From Rhynchopus euleeides (Eukaryota; Euglenozoa; Diplonemea; Diplonemida; Diplonemidae), in the NCBI GenBank assembly GCA_963210315.1, contig OY723258.1, positions 1,922,001 through 1,986,000 of the forward strand: a stretch of 64,000 bases of DNA, in the 5' to 3' direction. Shown here piece after piece: positions 9,190 to 19,202 of this stretch. The notes under the pieces are model-generated. The model saw only the letters and a program-made list of their open reading frames with translations, had not been told where the DNA came from and did not search any database. Position 1 is the first letter of the stretch, and each line of letters starts with the position of its first letter. A program made the position numbers and the translations under genes.

Positions 9190-10411
9190 TCACGCCGTAC
9201 ACCAGACCGAGCGCAGCGGGTCCCAGCCCCTTCGCGGCGGCGCGTGCCTCCGACAGTGTTGTACCCTTGCAGAGGGGAATCGCCGCGTACGGCTCGCGGC
9301 CGCCGGCAAATTGCAGCTCCTTCCAGAAACAGCCTCCTGCCCCCGACGCCTGAAGGAGGCTGGTGACAGCCTCCCGTGGCACACGCACCATCGCGTCCAC
9401 CCGGCCCTTGCGCCACTGTGGCCGCCACACCTGCTCCGGCCGCACCCGCACCTTGCCGGCGTCGCTCGCCGCCCGCCGCGCCAGCCCCTGCAGGACCGTC
9501 AGGCTGTCGGTGCCCGTCGTCAGCGCGGTCCACGTGTCCTTCGACGTGTGAGCCGCGGCCACGCAGAAGACGAGCACCCTCGTCCGCTCCTCCCCCCGTG
9601 GGACGGCGTCGACATGGGCAACGCCCGGCACGCCGTCGCTTCCCGCCGGCACCCCGCTGTTAAAGGGGATGTTCCCCGCCGTCGCCACCCACAGCGGGCG
9701 CACCATCCCACCCACCAGGGTGAGCATCTCCTCCGACGCGCCGGCGAAGCGTGTCCCGCAGATCACAGCATAGGCACGCTGCGAGTCCTCCGCTACCGCT
9801 GCCTGCGCGAGTTCAAGCAGCTCCTTCGCGCGCTTCGCCTGCTGCGCGAAGAGGAGCCCGCGCGGCGCGACCCCGATCTGCGTGGCGGCAATTGAAGCCG
9901 CCGGGGGGGCCGCGAGGGCCGGGGGAGGTGGCACGGGCGGCTTGCGCGCCATCGTCACCCACCCGGATCCTTGCTGGGGGGCCGTCGCTGCCGGCCCCTT
10001 CCGCTGTTGCTGCTGCCCTTGCTGTTGCTTCGGCTTCTGCGTCGGCTGCTGCTGCTGCTGCTGCGCCGTGGTGTGCGGATGCTTTGTCGATGATGCCTCG
10101 TTCGACTTCTTCTTCGGTTGTTGTTGCGCCTGCTGTGGCGCCTGCTGATGCTGATGCTGGTGTTGATGCTGATGCTGCTGCTGCTGTGCGGGTGGCGCCG
10201 CCATCGGCGGGCTTGCAGAGGTAGTAGGTGTTTCACCACCCAACAGCGTCACGAGCAGCGCGCCCTGCTGCTCCATGAACGTCATAACGACGTCCAGTTC
10301 GTCCTCCGAGAGTTTGCGCCCGCTTGCGAGAAGCTGCTGCGTCGACGCCTGCAGCCGCTTGATCCTCGCGATCATGGCCATTGTAGGCCGGGGCGGGGGA
10401 GTTGGTACCAA
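9155..10411 (-). CDS. Retroelement ORF1a, Gln-rich
   Basis: A 418-residue protein starting at an ATG (MVPTPPPRPTMAMIARIKRL). An N-terminal helical segment of ~60 residues is followed by a long Gln/His/Pro-rich tract (residues ~75-160). A C-terminal ordered half contains ATAGNIPFNSG and VLVFCVAAAHTSKDTWTALT. It has no family I recognise. By position upstream of a zinc-finger block and an endonuclease it is the ORF1 protein of the retroelement. It ends 35 bases inside ORF1b. Confidence 0.65.
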   Translation of the reverse strand: MVPTPPPRPTMAMIARIKRLQASTQQLLASGRKLSEDELDVVMTFMEQQGALLVTLLGGETPTTSASPPMAAPPAQQQQHQHQHQHQHQQAPQQAQQQPKKKSNEASSTKHPHTTAQQQQQQPTQKPKQQQGQQQQRKGPAATAPQQGSGWVTMARKPPVPPPPALAAPPAASIAATQIGVAPRGLLFAQQAKRAKELLELAQAAVAEDSQRAYAVICGTRFAGASEEMLTLVGGMVRPLWVATAGNIPFNSGVPAGSDGVPGVAHVDAVPRGEERTRVLVFCVAAAHTSKDTWTALTTGTDSLTVLQGLARRAASDAGKVRVRPEQVWRPQWRKGRVDAMVRVPREAVTSLLQASGAGGCFWKELQFAGGREPYAAIPLCKGTTLSEARAAAKGLGPAALGLVYGVRTLSRGDTPAG

Positions 10412-10594
10412 GCACGGGGGGAATCAGGCACGGGATGACGGGGGGGAGGGTCCGGGGTATGATGTGTGTGTTGAACGGGGTGGCGGAGGGGGCGCGGCAA
10501 AGGGCCGGACCCCCTCCTCCTGAAGTGGGACTCCACCAGCCGCGGGGCGCGACCAATGAAGTACAGTACACACACACACTCTCTCTCTCTCTCT
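10412..10594 (-). other. Probable 5' region of retroelement, CA/CT microsatellite
   Basis: G-rich sequence upstream of ORF1a on the minus strand, ending in an (AC)n(TC)n microsatellite at 10568-10594. I cannot place the true 5' end of the retroelement. Confidence 0.45.
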
Positions 10595-10702
10595 GGGGGT
10601 CTTCGCTACGGGGTGATCGTCAGTGCATTTTGGTGCATTTCCTGTTGAATTGGCTGAAAACTGACGAAGTTTGTCGAAGTTTGTCGACCAGCGAAGACCC
10701 CC
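10595..10702 (+). mobile_element. Palindromic MITE-like element, subtype C
   Basis: A 108-bp copy nearly identical to the one at 1935. Left end is GGGGGTCTTCGCTACGGGG and right end is GCGAAGACCCCC. Both flanks are TCT, a 3-bp duplication taken from the CT microsatellite. Confidence 0.85.
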
Positions 10703-11544
10703 TCTCTTGCGGAAGCAGACCTCTTATCCGAACACGACTACCAAAAGCTTTCCCCCTCCTACAAAAATATCACCCCAGGATTCTCTGCGGGTGCCTCTTC
10801 GTGGTCCCAACGGGCAGCTGTGCTCTCCCTCCCGCTCCGCCCCCTCCCCGCCTCTCGGTCTGCTGTCACCGCCACCCACTTCCTTTCTGATCCAGCGGGG
10901 TGGGTGGGTGGGGAGGTGGCGACGGTTCTCCTGTTGCTCTTGAGGGGAACGGGGTGGGAGGGGGGGGGGGTAAGAGAGGGGCAGGTCTCTCTCACCACTG
11001 TCACCGTCCCCCTCGTCTCTCACACAAACTCGCCGTCCGTGCTGAACACACTGTGCTGTCAGGTCATGGTAAAAAAGACTGTGCGCACAAACAAACGATA
11101 CGAGCTGAACCATCCCAAATCCCGTCCCCATTATGCATCAGAAAGAGGTGGGTCGGGTGGTGCGAGGTGCCCCGTGGGCTTCTTGGGTGCCTGCAAAGAA
11201 AGGATTTCGAGTGGATGTGGTGATGGGGGGGGGGGTGGGTGTGGCCGCTTCTCCGCTCGACAATCACAGCCGCCCCGTTTCTCCGCCACCCCTCCTGAGT
11301 GGTTTATGTCTTTGTCAACGGATCATGGGGGGGGTGCAGTCGGCATGGGTTCGAACGATTTGAAACCGGCTTCCTGACTTTTTTTGATTCAGCGTCGCCA
11401 CAACCGGGGGAGGGGGGGGGGGGGATAACTCGTCTTGTTTCCCGCACATTTCAATGCGGGGGAATGTGAGATGGGGGCATCTGCCACCCTCTCTCACCCC
11501 ACGAGGCGACACGCATGGTTTCTTCTTTTTTTTGACACAAACAC
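10703..11544. other. Intergenic, G/C-tract rich
   Basis: Pyrimidine-rich then G-rich sequence with several long G runs near 10965, 11225 and 11405. I see no gene in it. Confidence 0.55.
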
Positions 11545-11560
11545 AGGGTATAAGATAGAC
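11544..11560 (+). repeat. hAT left terminal inverted repeat
   Basis: CAGGGTATAAGATAGAC, matched by the inverted right end at 15262-15278. A second block of similarity (CCGGTTTTTCTGGTTTT) lies further inside both ends. Confidence 0.8.
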
Positions 11561-11609
11561 TTTTTTTCTGGCGCCGTTTCCCGGTTTTTCTGGTTTTGAA
11601 AATTTTTCG

Positions 11610-11632
11610 CGCGCGCCTTCGGCGCGCGCGAC
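11610..11632 (+). other. GC hairpin with TTCG loop
   Basis: A perfect inverted repeat, CGCGCGCC-TTCG-GGCGCGCG-like, downstream of the transposase on the transcribed strand. It is a stable stem in the 3' untranslated region and a candidate RNA stability or processing element. Function is unknown. Confidence 0.55.
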
Positions 11633-11918
11633 CCGCGCAAACCCTCCCAGAATCTGAGAGGCCCGGTGCCTGCGCGCGTCCTGTCGTACTGAGGCTGCTT
11701 GGTGGGGCAAGCGCAGCAGGTTCTACTTTTTCTTCTACGAACTCTTAGCACAAAGACATGCACAACACAAACAACAATGCTCTAAGGGGCGGGGCAAGAG
11801 GTCAGGGGAGGGGGAAGCAGAGAGGAAGGGAGGAGGACGGGGGCGGGGGGGGCGGCGGAGTGAGCCGGCGGGGAGGGGGGGGGGGGGCGCACGAGCCCCG
11901 GCACCAACCGACTCAGGA

Positions 11919-14819
11919 TCACACCCACCATGGTTGTGCCAGGCTCTGCCGAACAGCAGTGGCGTGTTGCTGTGCCGCCCGCAGCTCCCCGAAGGGACAG
12001 TAGCTGAGCTTTCGTTCTTCCGATGTGAATGCGTCCACGTACTGACGGAGCGCCGCTTCCGGAATCCCGTCCGGAGTGACACTACCCTCCATACAGATGG
12101 CCAGCGTGTTCTGCAGCTTGGCGTCGCCCATACGGTTGCTGAGCCTGTTCTTGATGATGCGGAGCTTGGAGAACATCCGCTCAGCACTACTTGTCGACAA
12201 GGGGATGGTCAGCACAATCTGCAGGAGACGCGAGGTGTGCGGGAAGGCGAGACGGTTCAGCTGATTCTTCAAGAATGCTTTGATGAGAGTGCTGAATCTG
12301 CGGCTGCGGGTATCCTCCTGTGTTTGTGCGGTCTCCTTCAGCTTCATTCGCACGTTGGCCAGCTCCAACTCCAGCAGACCCCGCTCTTCGGCCGGGAAGT
12401 ACGGTGCACTCGGTTCCGTCTCCTTCTGCACCCCGTCGGCATCCTCAAATGTCATCACCTTGGGCTCGCAGAAATGATCGCAAAGTGCTTTGAGCTTCTG
12501 TGCCGCTGCTGCTGCGTTGTCGAAGTCGGGGCACCAGGGATCATACACAGAGAATGCTGCAAGCACCCCGAAGTCATCCATCAGCCCCTCGATCTCCTCC
12601 TTCAGGGTACGGAGGTAGGGCTTTGCGTACTGCTCGTGATACTGTGCCACGAACTCCTCCGTGATGGGAGGGCAAGAAGGCCGGGCGTCATTGATCAGTA
12701 TCCAGCAGGATGCGTAGGTCGGAGACAGGTCGGGTCGTTCTAACAGCTTTCCGATCTTGCATGCATAGTGTGTCGCGATGCGAGGGAGATCACCGAAACA
12801 CAGGCTTGCATGCTGTATGCACCGCGAGAAGGCGCCAAGACAGTGCATCACCTCCCGCATCAGGAATAACCCGACGAGGGTGCTGCTCTCCTGGTACACC
12901 GCACGCAGGGCAACTGCCTTCTCATGATCCAGCTTGTTGATACACATGACCACCCCTTTGAGGCAGTCAGTCAGACTCTGCGCACAACGCTCATGCGAAC
13001 ACCAGCGGGTGTCTCCAACACTGCACAAGTCGCGCTCACGCCAGAACCCGAAGCCATCGATCCTCTCCAAAGCGGACATGCATTCCCGAAAGCACCGGAG
13101 TTTGCCTGTGCCATTCCCAGCACCCCTGTACAGCAAGGCAAACGTGCTGGAGACAAGGTCGTAGCTTGCGCGGATGACAGGGTGGTCCTTGGCAGTGTGC
13201 ATCGCAACAAGATTGAGTGCATGCGCCCGACAAGCCGCCCAGAAGGAGTACGGTGCTTTCCGTACCTTCACCTGCAACTGAACACCCTTACGACTCCCGC
13301 CCATGGTGTTGCACGAATCCGACGCAAACGCAAGCATCTTGTTCCAGAAACCGTCGCCAAGGTCGTCGAGTTGTTGAATCAAGAAATCTGTGATGTTTGT
13401 CGCAGTCTGTGATGTGTTCAGCGGAGTCATGCGCCAGAACAGTTCGTTGGTATCAAAGGTGGTTGGGTCGATGACCCGGATCAGGATGCAAAATTGCGAT
13501 TGGCGTGTCACATCCTGCGTCTCGTCCGTGATGATGGATACGAACGGGGATCTTTCAATCTTGTGCTTCACTTCCGCCATGGCGTGGCTTGCCATCAGAC
13601 CCACTACTTCGTCGTAGATTGTGTTCGAGGTGAGGTTGTGGTATGTAGCATTGAAAGACTTTACTTCTGGGGAAGTGTAGCTGTCACGCACGCGGAGGGA
13701 TGCGAGGGTCGTCGTGAGGGCTTCGTTGTTGCTGCAACAGTACTGTACGTCGTGCAGCAGGCGGCAGAGCATCTCGGTGTTCTGAAGCTGCTTCACCTTA
13801 GAGTTGACCCAGGCCCTCTGGTGAGCTGTGGAGCGGATCTCTCCTGCAGTCCCATGTCGGCGCACCGAGTCTTCTCTTGCCAGCCACTGTGCCCACTTCT
13901 CGGTGTGCTTCTGTCTCGTTGCCTCGGTGTGCTCCTTCGCGCGGGAGGTGAAGCGGCTCTTCACCTCATTCCATGGCAGGCACCGCCCGACGAAGACACC
14001 GCGCTTGCTTGCGTCAAAGCAAGCGCGGCACGCCAGCCCCTCGGGTGTGGGTTTTGCCCACGCGTGGGATTCGCGCAGCATTCCCATCACCCGGCTGTCC
14101 CCCTGGATGTCCTCCGGGACATGCACCATCTCGCTGGCGCGGGGGAAGGGCTCGGCAGGCGCATCCAAGCCGACGGGCCCCGCGTACTGCGCCATCAACT
14201 TTGCCTCCACGTAGGCGTAGACCTCGTGCTTGTGGAGGGAAGGGTACAGGCAGTCGTTGGAGTTGCGCACGGGGGTGGTGGTGTAGCCCCTCGCGCGTTG
14301 GCGCTCATTGGCGATCGCGGCCTCCAGAGCTTCAGCTGATCTCTCCGCATTATCATCAGCTGCCATCTCGACCTCAACTTGCCGTGCAATCGCAAGATCT
14401 GCGACGAGGGCTGGGGCCTGCTGTGTCGGGGCAGGCGCCGGCACGGCCTCGCTCTCCACCAACGGCATTTCGTCTGCCTTTGTCTTTGCCAGTTTGACGA
14501 GGCTACTCAGGGGCTTCCTCATATGAGGTGCCACCTCGTCGTCCGCGCGAGCAAGAGCATCGAATGCCTTGCACAGCGCGACAAGGTGCCTGTTTGAGGC
14601 GGCTTGGTGGTTGCTGAAGCCGCGGATCGAGCACTGGTTGCAGAGGAAGGCGTGCAAGTTGGCATATCGGTCTTGCCCGGGGTACTTGCCCGCCTTCCAC
14701 TGGTCATACCCAGTGTGATACTGCGGCCCGCCCACCTCCTGCACCGTCCCCCGCACCGCCCTCTGCGATGCAAAGCCAACCGCGCCCAGCTGGGCCTGAT
14801 GCGCTCTCCGCTTTGACAT
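11919..14819 (-). CDS. hAT transposase (DUF4371/ZBED5-like)
   Basis: A 966-residue transposase. A zinc-binding ACRACF...GRCLPW block near residues 263-282 is followed by the RNase H-like core. The first catalytic Asp is D432 in SIITDETQD, in the form usual for DUF4371/ZBED-type hAT proteins, and the second is D501 in FASDSCNT. The C-x2-H (C530/H533 in CRAHALNLV) and the W in DTRWCSHERC (residue 606) are standard hAT landmarks. The C-terminal dimerisation region appears as IPLSTSSAERMFSKLRIIKNRLSNRM-like sequence, where the Glu of SAER may be the third acidic residue. The frame has no breaks. It excises and reinserts its own element and could mobilise the two shorter hAT-like elements at 36598 and 44286 only if it accepts their ends, which is untested. 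Confidence 0.9.
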   Translation of the reverse strand: MSKRRAHQAQLGAVGFASQRAVRGTVQEVGGPQYHTGYDQWKAGKYPGQDRYANLHAFLCNQCSIRGFSNHQAASNRHLVALCKAFDALARADDEVAPHMRKPLSSLVKLAKTKADEMPLVESEAVPAPAPTQQAPALVADLAIARQVEVEMAADDNAERSAEALEAAIANERQRARGYTTTPVRNSNDCLYPSLHKHEVYAYVEAKLMAQYAGPVGLDAPAEPFPRASEMVHVPEDIQGDSRVMGMLRESHAWAKPTPEGLACRACFDASKRGVFVGRCLPWNEVKSRFTSRAKEHTEATRQKHTEKWAQWLAREDSVRRHGTAGEIRSTAHQRAWVNSKVKQLQNTEMLCRLLHDVQYCCSNNEALTTTLASLRVRDSYTSPEVKSFNATYHNLTSNTIYDEVVGLMASHAMAEVKHKIERSPFVSIITDETQDVTRQSQFCILIRVIDPTTFDTNELFWRMTPLNTSQTATNITDFLIQQLDDLGDGFWNKMLAFASDSCNTMGGSRKGVQLQVKVRKAPYSFWAACRAHALNLVAMHTAKDHPVIRASYDLVSSTFALLYRGAGNGTGKLRCFRECMSALERIDGFGFWRERDLCSVGDTRWCSHERCAQSLTDCLKGVVMCINKLDHEKAVALRAVYQESSTLVGLFLMREVMHCLGAFSRCIQHASLCFGDLPRIATHYACKIGKLLERPDLSPTYASCWILINDARPSCPPITEEFVAQYHEQYAKPYLRTLKEEIEGLMDDFGVLAAFSVYDPWCPDFDNAAAAAQKLKALCDHFCEPKVMTFEDADGVQKETEPSAPYFPAEERGLLELELANVRMKLKETAQTQEDTRSRRFSTLIKAFLKNQLNRLAFPHTSRLLQIVLTIPLSTSSAERMFSKLRIIKNRLSNRMGDAKLQNTLAICMEGSVTPDGIPEAALRQYVDAFTSEERKLSYCPFGELRAAQQHATAVRQSLAQPWWV

Positions 14820-15261
14820 ATCTTCTTACAGTATGCCTGCAGGCGCGTGGGGGTGTGGGTGTGTCGTGGGTGCCACCAGTCAGACACCTGACATGTGAAG
14901 GCTCGGTGTGATCCCTACGGAGGACGGTTCTGTGCCAGTTCTGCGGGACCATCACACAATGGAGGATCTCGAAACTTCAAAACAGAAGAGACCTGCATGA
15001 CGAGGGCATCACCACCCACCGGGCCCCACCGGGCCACCCGCTAGGTCCATTTTTTCTTCTCCGCTTCTCTGCCTTCTTTGGACTATTTGAGCTCCGTGCG
15101 GATCACGATGGGGTCACTTTCTATTTTTTTCTGGCGTTTTTTCTGACTGTTTTACTGTCCCAAAGTTACAAAAAAAACGCCAAAAATGAGACCGGCCTTT
15201 TTTTTTTTTCTTCAGAAAACCGGGAACCGGGAAACCCTGGTTTTGAAAACCGGAAAACCAG

Positions 15262-15278
15262 ACCTATCTTATCCCCTG
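15262..15278 (-). repeat. hAT right terminal inverted repeat
   Basis: Reads CTATCTTATCCCCTG on the + strand, the inverted partner of the left end. It is followed at once by ACAAACAC, the 8-bp target duplication. Confidence 0.8.
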
Positions 15279-17040
15279 ACAAACACTTCGGCTGTTGCCC
15301 TCCGCAACAGACCCCCCCCTTTTCGCACAGACAAATCACGCAAAAAAAAACCCCCCCCTCCCTCCCCCCCCAACTACCCCACCAACTATTTTTTCTGGGC
15401 CGCACCCCCCAGACCCACCATCACCTATCTCACCCACCTGTGTTTGTGTGGTGTGTATACCATATTCCGAACCCGGTTGTGCGCCTCCCTTCCCTATGAC
15501 ACCCGACCACACTCGGTAAGAGATTACCCTCTGTCAAGGAGCGTATTTGGTTGAGGTTAGCGGAAGGCACCACAGCTGACAGACCGCAGGGGGGCAAGCC
15601 AGGTCGCGCAGGGGGACTTTTATGTCTGTTGCCCCTCCGTCCGGCCTGGCTATTCCCCAGAAAATTTCCCCCAGAAAAAGACACGGCTGGTTGCCTCACG
15701 CATCGGGCAGATGCCCGCAGGAATACCGGCGTGGCAAGCGCTGGGAAACGTGGTATATTGTCAATTTTGTGGTGGGTGGTGAGTGATGTGATAAGTTCTG
15801 CCACCCCCACCGACTATCGAGCCACTCGGGCCCCCCCCCGGGGGGAAGGCACCCGAGCGACTTCCTCGGCGGGGTGGTTGTGGGTGTGGTAAACCCACCC
15901 CCCATACCCCCGCCCCGCCCCGCCCCACCGGCGCGGATCTGACCGAAAAGTATCCAAAATCTACCTGGGAGGGCACAACCAAGCTGACACACACCCCACC
16001 CCCACCCCCCCGTTCTTTGCATGTTTTCCACGAATCGAACCGTAATTAGGGCCTGCTGTCCCCGTCATGTGGGGATGGCGGGGAAGGGCTGTGGGTGTGG
16101 GTGGGTGGGTAGGTGGATATCATACTTTGTTTGCGCGGCTGTGCAGTGGCTGCAGCCGGCGTGGAAGTGGGCTTCGGAAGAACATGTGGTAACCATTGCG
16201 TGTGTGTGGTGTGTGTACTTCTATTTTATAGTTAGCGATCGACGGAGTGTAACGAAAGGAGAATCGCACGATTGAAGCTACTGGGAGTTCTTCGCTCAGA
16301 AGTGCAGAGAGGTGAGGAAAAGTGAGCCCGCCTCACAACACTGGCTGCAAAAGTGACACAGTTTGACACACAGTGGCACAGAGCGAAGGCCCCTGCTGGG
16401 ATGATCGCCTTTATGCCACTCCACAGGGCCCAACACAGGCTTGGGCCGGCGAGGGTGCGCTCAACGAGAATCAGTCGGCATCCAGATCTGTTTCATACAG
16501 TTTGTTGCTTGGACACGGTGTCTCTCCCAGTAGCGAAATGAGTGCGGTGTTCCAACCAACCCATCCATGGCAGGCAAGGAGGCCCTCGCACGCTCGGAAT
16601 ATTCCTCCCGTTGTGTGAGTGCTGCCCGTGTGCACCTTGCCTGTTCCTGCTGTCTCACCCTGCGTGTTTAGCGTCCTGTGTTTTGAACGCTCAGCCTGCC
16701 CAATCCGCAGCGCCGCCACGCGTCCCCGATAACCATCACATGCCCCTGCCCCTGCCCCCACCCCCGCCTTGAAAAGGTCAGATGAGCTGTCGTCGCGTGC
16801 AACTCGACAATGACAGAACAATGTGCGTGGGTCGCTGAAGACGGCGTGCATAATAGGATTCAGAAGCCATGCCGTGGAGCCCACCGCACCCATCGCTTCC
16901 CCCCTGTCCCCTGTCCCCTGCGTCTGGAGACTCTGTTGAGTTGCCCACTCTGCCTGTGGGAGGCCAGCATTGCAGCACATGCACACAACCTCACCACTGC
17001 AGGGTATCTTTTATCCCCGCCTCGCAACGGTGCCCAACAG
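15279..17040. other. Intergenic, no gene seen
   Basis: C-rich tracts (15340-15430 and 15830-15935), then mixed sequence. It contains a diverged palindromic element at 16283-16393. The last ~40 bases end in CCAACAG immediately before an ATG at 17041. Confidence 0.5.
16283..16393 (+). mobile_element. Diverged member of palindromic MITE-like family
   Basis: The ends are GGAGTTCTTCGCTC and GAGCGAAGGCCCC, and the interior keeps GTGAGGAAAAGTGAG. The layout matches subtype A or B, but the target duplication is no longer clear. I read it as an old copy. Confidence 0.6.
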
Positions 17041-18132
17041 ATGGGATCGCTGGATGTTGCAGTGCGCATGGGTGCGGTGGTGTACACTGTGTCACTGTCG
17101 GATGAGGCAACAGTGGAGGGCCTTCTGCACCTGGCCGCCACTCAGATCTCTGAGGACCTGCACCTGAAGCAAGAGTTCTGCGAACGCTGCCTGGAGCTTG
17201 TTGACGATGAGACGGGCGAGCATTTCAGGGAAGGCGACATGGGGCCACTCTCGGGGACAGGGCTGTGTGCGGGATCCTCTCTTGCTGCTTCACTTGACCC
17301 TGTCGGGTACGCAAGGTTGCTTCTCGCTGACAGGGGCCTGCAATGCCGTGACTATGTGCATGCTGTTAGCGAGGCGTGCCACAAGGATGACGCAGATACA
17401 CTCGGGCTGCTGATCGATGCAACCTACCATGACGATCCAGAGGACAGTATTGGCTTGACGCAGTGCCTCGTGTACAGGTTACTCGGGTACGACAGGTACG
17501 GCAACAGCAGCCCCAAGTGCTTCGCCATGCTGCTGCAGTCGTTCCGCTTCAGCACCCCCTCCCTGTGGGACTTTCTCGTACAGGCAGCCGAGCACCCTCA
17601 AAGCACAGATTCACTGCGGCAGCTTCTGGATGCTCTCTCTATGCGTGACTGCGAGGATCGTGCCGAGAAGCTGTTCGACGTCCTCACGGTGGCAATGCGG
17701 CATGAGGGGAACATGGCGTCCGTCGTAGCCCTGCTAGAGAGTGGCGCAGACGCGGGGTATGTCGGGAGCAACCCTGTCGAGACCTTCCTGCACCACGCAC
17801 AACCGGAGTACTACGACGTGGTGTTGGCCTTCTGCGAGCATATGCGGGTCGACATCTTCCGCTACGGCGTGTGTGTGGATAACATGCGCAGCGTCGAGGT
17901 TGGTGTGCGGGCCCTGAGCCGGCTGCACCATGCCCTCTTCCTGCGTGGGGGTGCTTTGGATGCGGACGAAGGTGCAAGTTGGGAGCGTGTTCTGAGTTTT
18001 CCTTCGAGGCACGCTGGCCCTACCGTGACGCTGCTGCACCAGGCTGTGAGGAGGGATGCGGGTGCTGTGCAGTTCCTGCTGGAGTCAGGCGCTCACATCA
18101 ACACCTCCTCCATCGGGAGGACACCCCTCTAC
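17041..18132 (+). CDS. Ubiquitin-like/ankyrin-repeat protein, first coding exon
   Basis: A 364-codon exon beginning MGSLDVAVRMGAVVYTVSLS directly after CCAACAG. An upstream frame continues to 16810 but crosses that AG, so I prefer 17041. The first ~80 residues look like a ubiquitin-like fold (beta-rich start, ATVEGLLHLAATQI helix). Then come several weak helical repeats with ankyrin character, the clearest being VTLLHQAVRRDAGAVQFLLESGAHINTSS-GRTPLY at the end. That ankyrin repeat is cut exactly at GTATGT (18133), matching the donor form of the other introns here. Reading through instead gives Arg/Gly-rich sequence unlike a repeat. Later exons were not found with confidence; one candidate lies near 18797-18890. 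Likely a cytosolic interaction protein; partner unknown. Confidence 0.6.
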
Positions 18133-19202
18133 GTATGTCGATGCATAAGCAGGGACGTGCAGGACATGAGCACCCTGCGCCATACGCAGACGACGGACCG
18201 ACACGTGAGGGTCAAAAAGGGAAGGAAGGTTATCCGGGTGGAATGCGGTGGGGGGCCCCGCCACCCTTACCGCCGCCCCCGGGTTTGGAGTACCCACTGC
18301 CCCTGCGCTCAGTGTAACTGGGAATGGGATTGCGAAACGCTGTACGAATCGGGGTCCGACACCCCACCCTCCGAAGTCGGGTGGGATTGCGAGGGACCAG
18401 TGGCGCCACGGCGGCCAGTGCACAGCTTCCGCAAGGTTGCCGTCACGAACGGCAGGGGTGGTACGCAGCGGTGCACCAAAGCCATGGCGGGCCAGCAGAT
18501 GAGGCAGGGTCGGGGGTGCAGGAGGCAGGGTCGGTGCAAGGCGAAGGGTTTAGCCTTGGAGCGTGACAACAAGGCAGACTGCCGCGTGGCGAGGTGACCT
18601 GTGATGATGCCTGCCTGCGTCTGCTTCCCTTTCGGTTCAACAGGTTGACATGTGCAACGACAGCAACACCCCGTGCTGCCTGTCCTCCTCACTCAGCAGG
18701 TGTCAGTGTGGAGGTGTTTCACTCTGAAGACCCGTCGGCCTGGCCCTCTAGCCCAAGCGCAAAGCCTGCCTGCATGCAGAAACTGCTGCTGGTTGCATGC
18801 GCAGCCTCCACGGGATGCCTTCATCTGAGACAACACCATTCATTGAGAGTGCTTACCTTCTTGCATTTGGACTGACCTCCACTCCCACTCGCCCTCACCC
18901 ACGCCAGACTCAGAGCAGACCCAGACACCCATCAAATTTGCCACACAAAAACTTGCAAGCTGGGCGGAGTGCATTGATTTGAGTTGCGTTCCCCCTCTGT
19001 GTGCTGTTGTCTCATCACGGTAGCCCTCACCTTACCCACCCCTCCCACAGGCAGGTGTCAAACACACTTCCCGCACATGACCGCAGGGCCCTGGCACTGC
19101 GCGGGCCTGCTTGCACACCCAAGGCAACACCCGGCCCATACATAGGGCCGACACACCGGGGCATACCTGCCCCACACACCCACACCTGATTGTGATTGAG
19201 AA
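18133..19202 (+). other. Probable intron/3' region of ankyrin gene and intergenic DNA
   Basis: Starts with a GTATGT donor. Possible acceptors occur near 18642 and 18701. The stretch near 18797 reads PSSETTPFIESAYLLAFGL, which could be an ankyrin-like exon, but I cannot settle the frame. The last part is C/A-rich and leads to the next gene. Confidence 0.4.

Larger units (their letters stand above)
6883..10411 (-). mobile_element. Non-LTR retrotransposon with 2A motif, lacking RT
   Basis: A minus-strand retroelement with three coding blocks: ORF1a (10411-9155), ORF1b (9189-8245) and a 2A-endonuclease frame (8244-6883). The order is Gln/Pro-rich ORF1, zinc knuckle, 2A-like motif, then AP-type endonuclease, as at the start of trypanosomatid L1Tc/ingi-like elements. 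No reverse transcriptase follows, so the element is 3'-truncated, internally deleted or dependent on another copy. The 5' boundary may reach 10594, where a palindromic element is inserted. I could not find target duplications. Confidence 0.75.
11545..15278 (-). mobile_element. hAT DNA transposon, apparently complete
   Basis: A 3.7-kb element with one intact transposase. The left end reads CAGGGTATAAGATAG (from 11544) and the reverse complement of the right end reads CAGGGGATAAGATAG, a typical hAT terminus. The 8-bp sequence ACAAACAC occurs at 11537-11544 and at 15279-15286. It overlaps the first C of the left end by one base, which suggests loss of one base. An intact frame plus matched ends argues for recent activity. 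Confidence 0.85.

Noticed and set aside
12000..14500. Long + strand frames over the hAT transposase
   Set aside because: They shadow the intact minus-strand transposase, which has hAT motifs and matched element ends.
16810..17040. N-terminal extension of the ankyrin-type gene
   Set aside because: The extension is low-complexity and crosses a CCAACAG immediately before ATG 17041, which is the more likely start.
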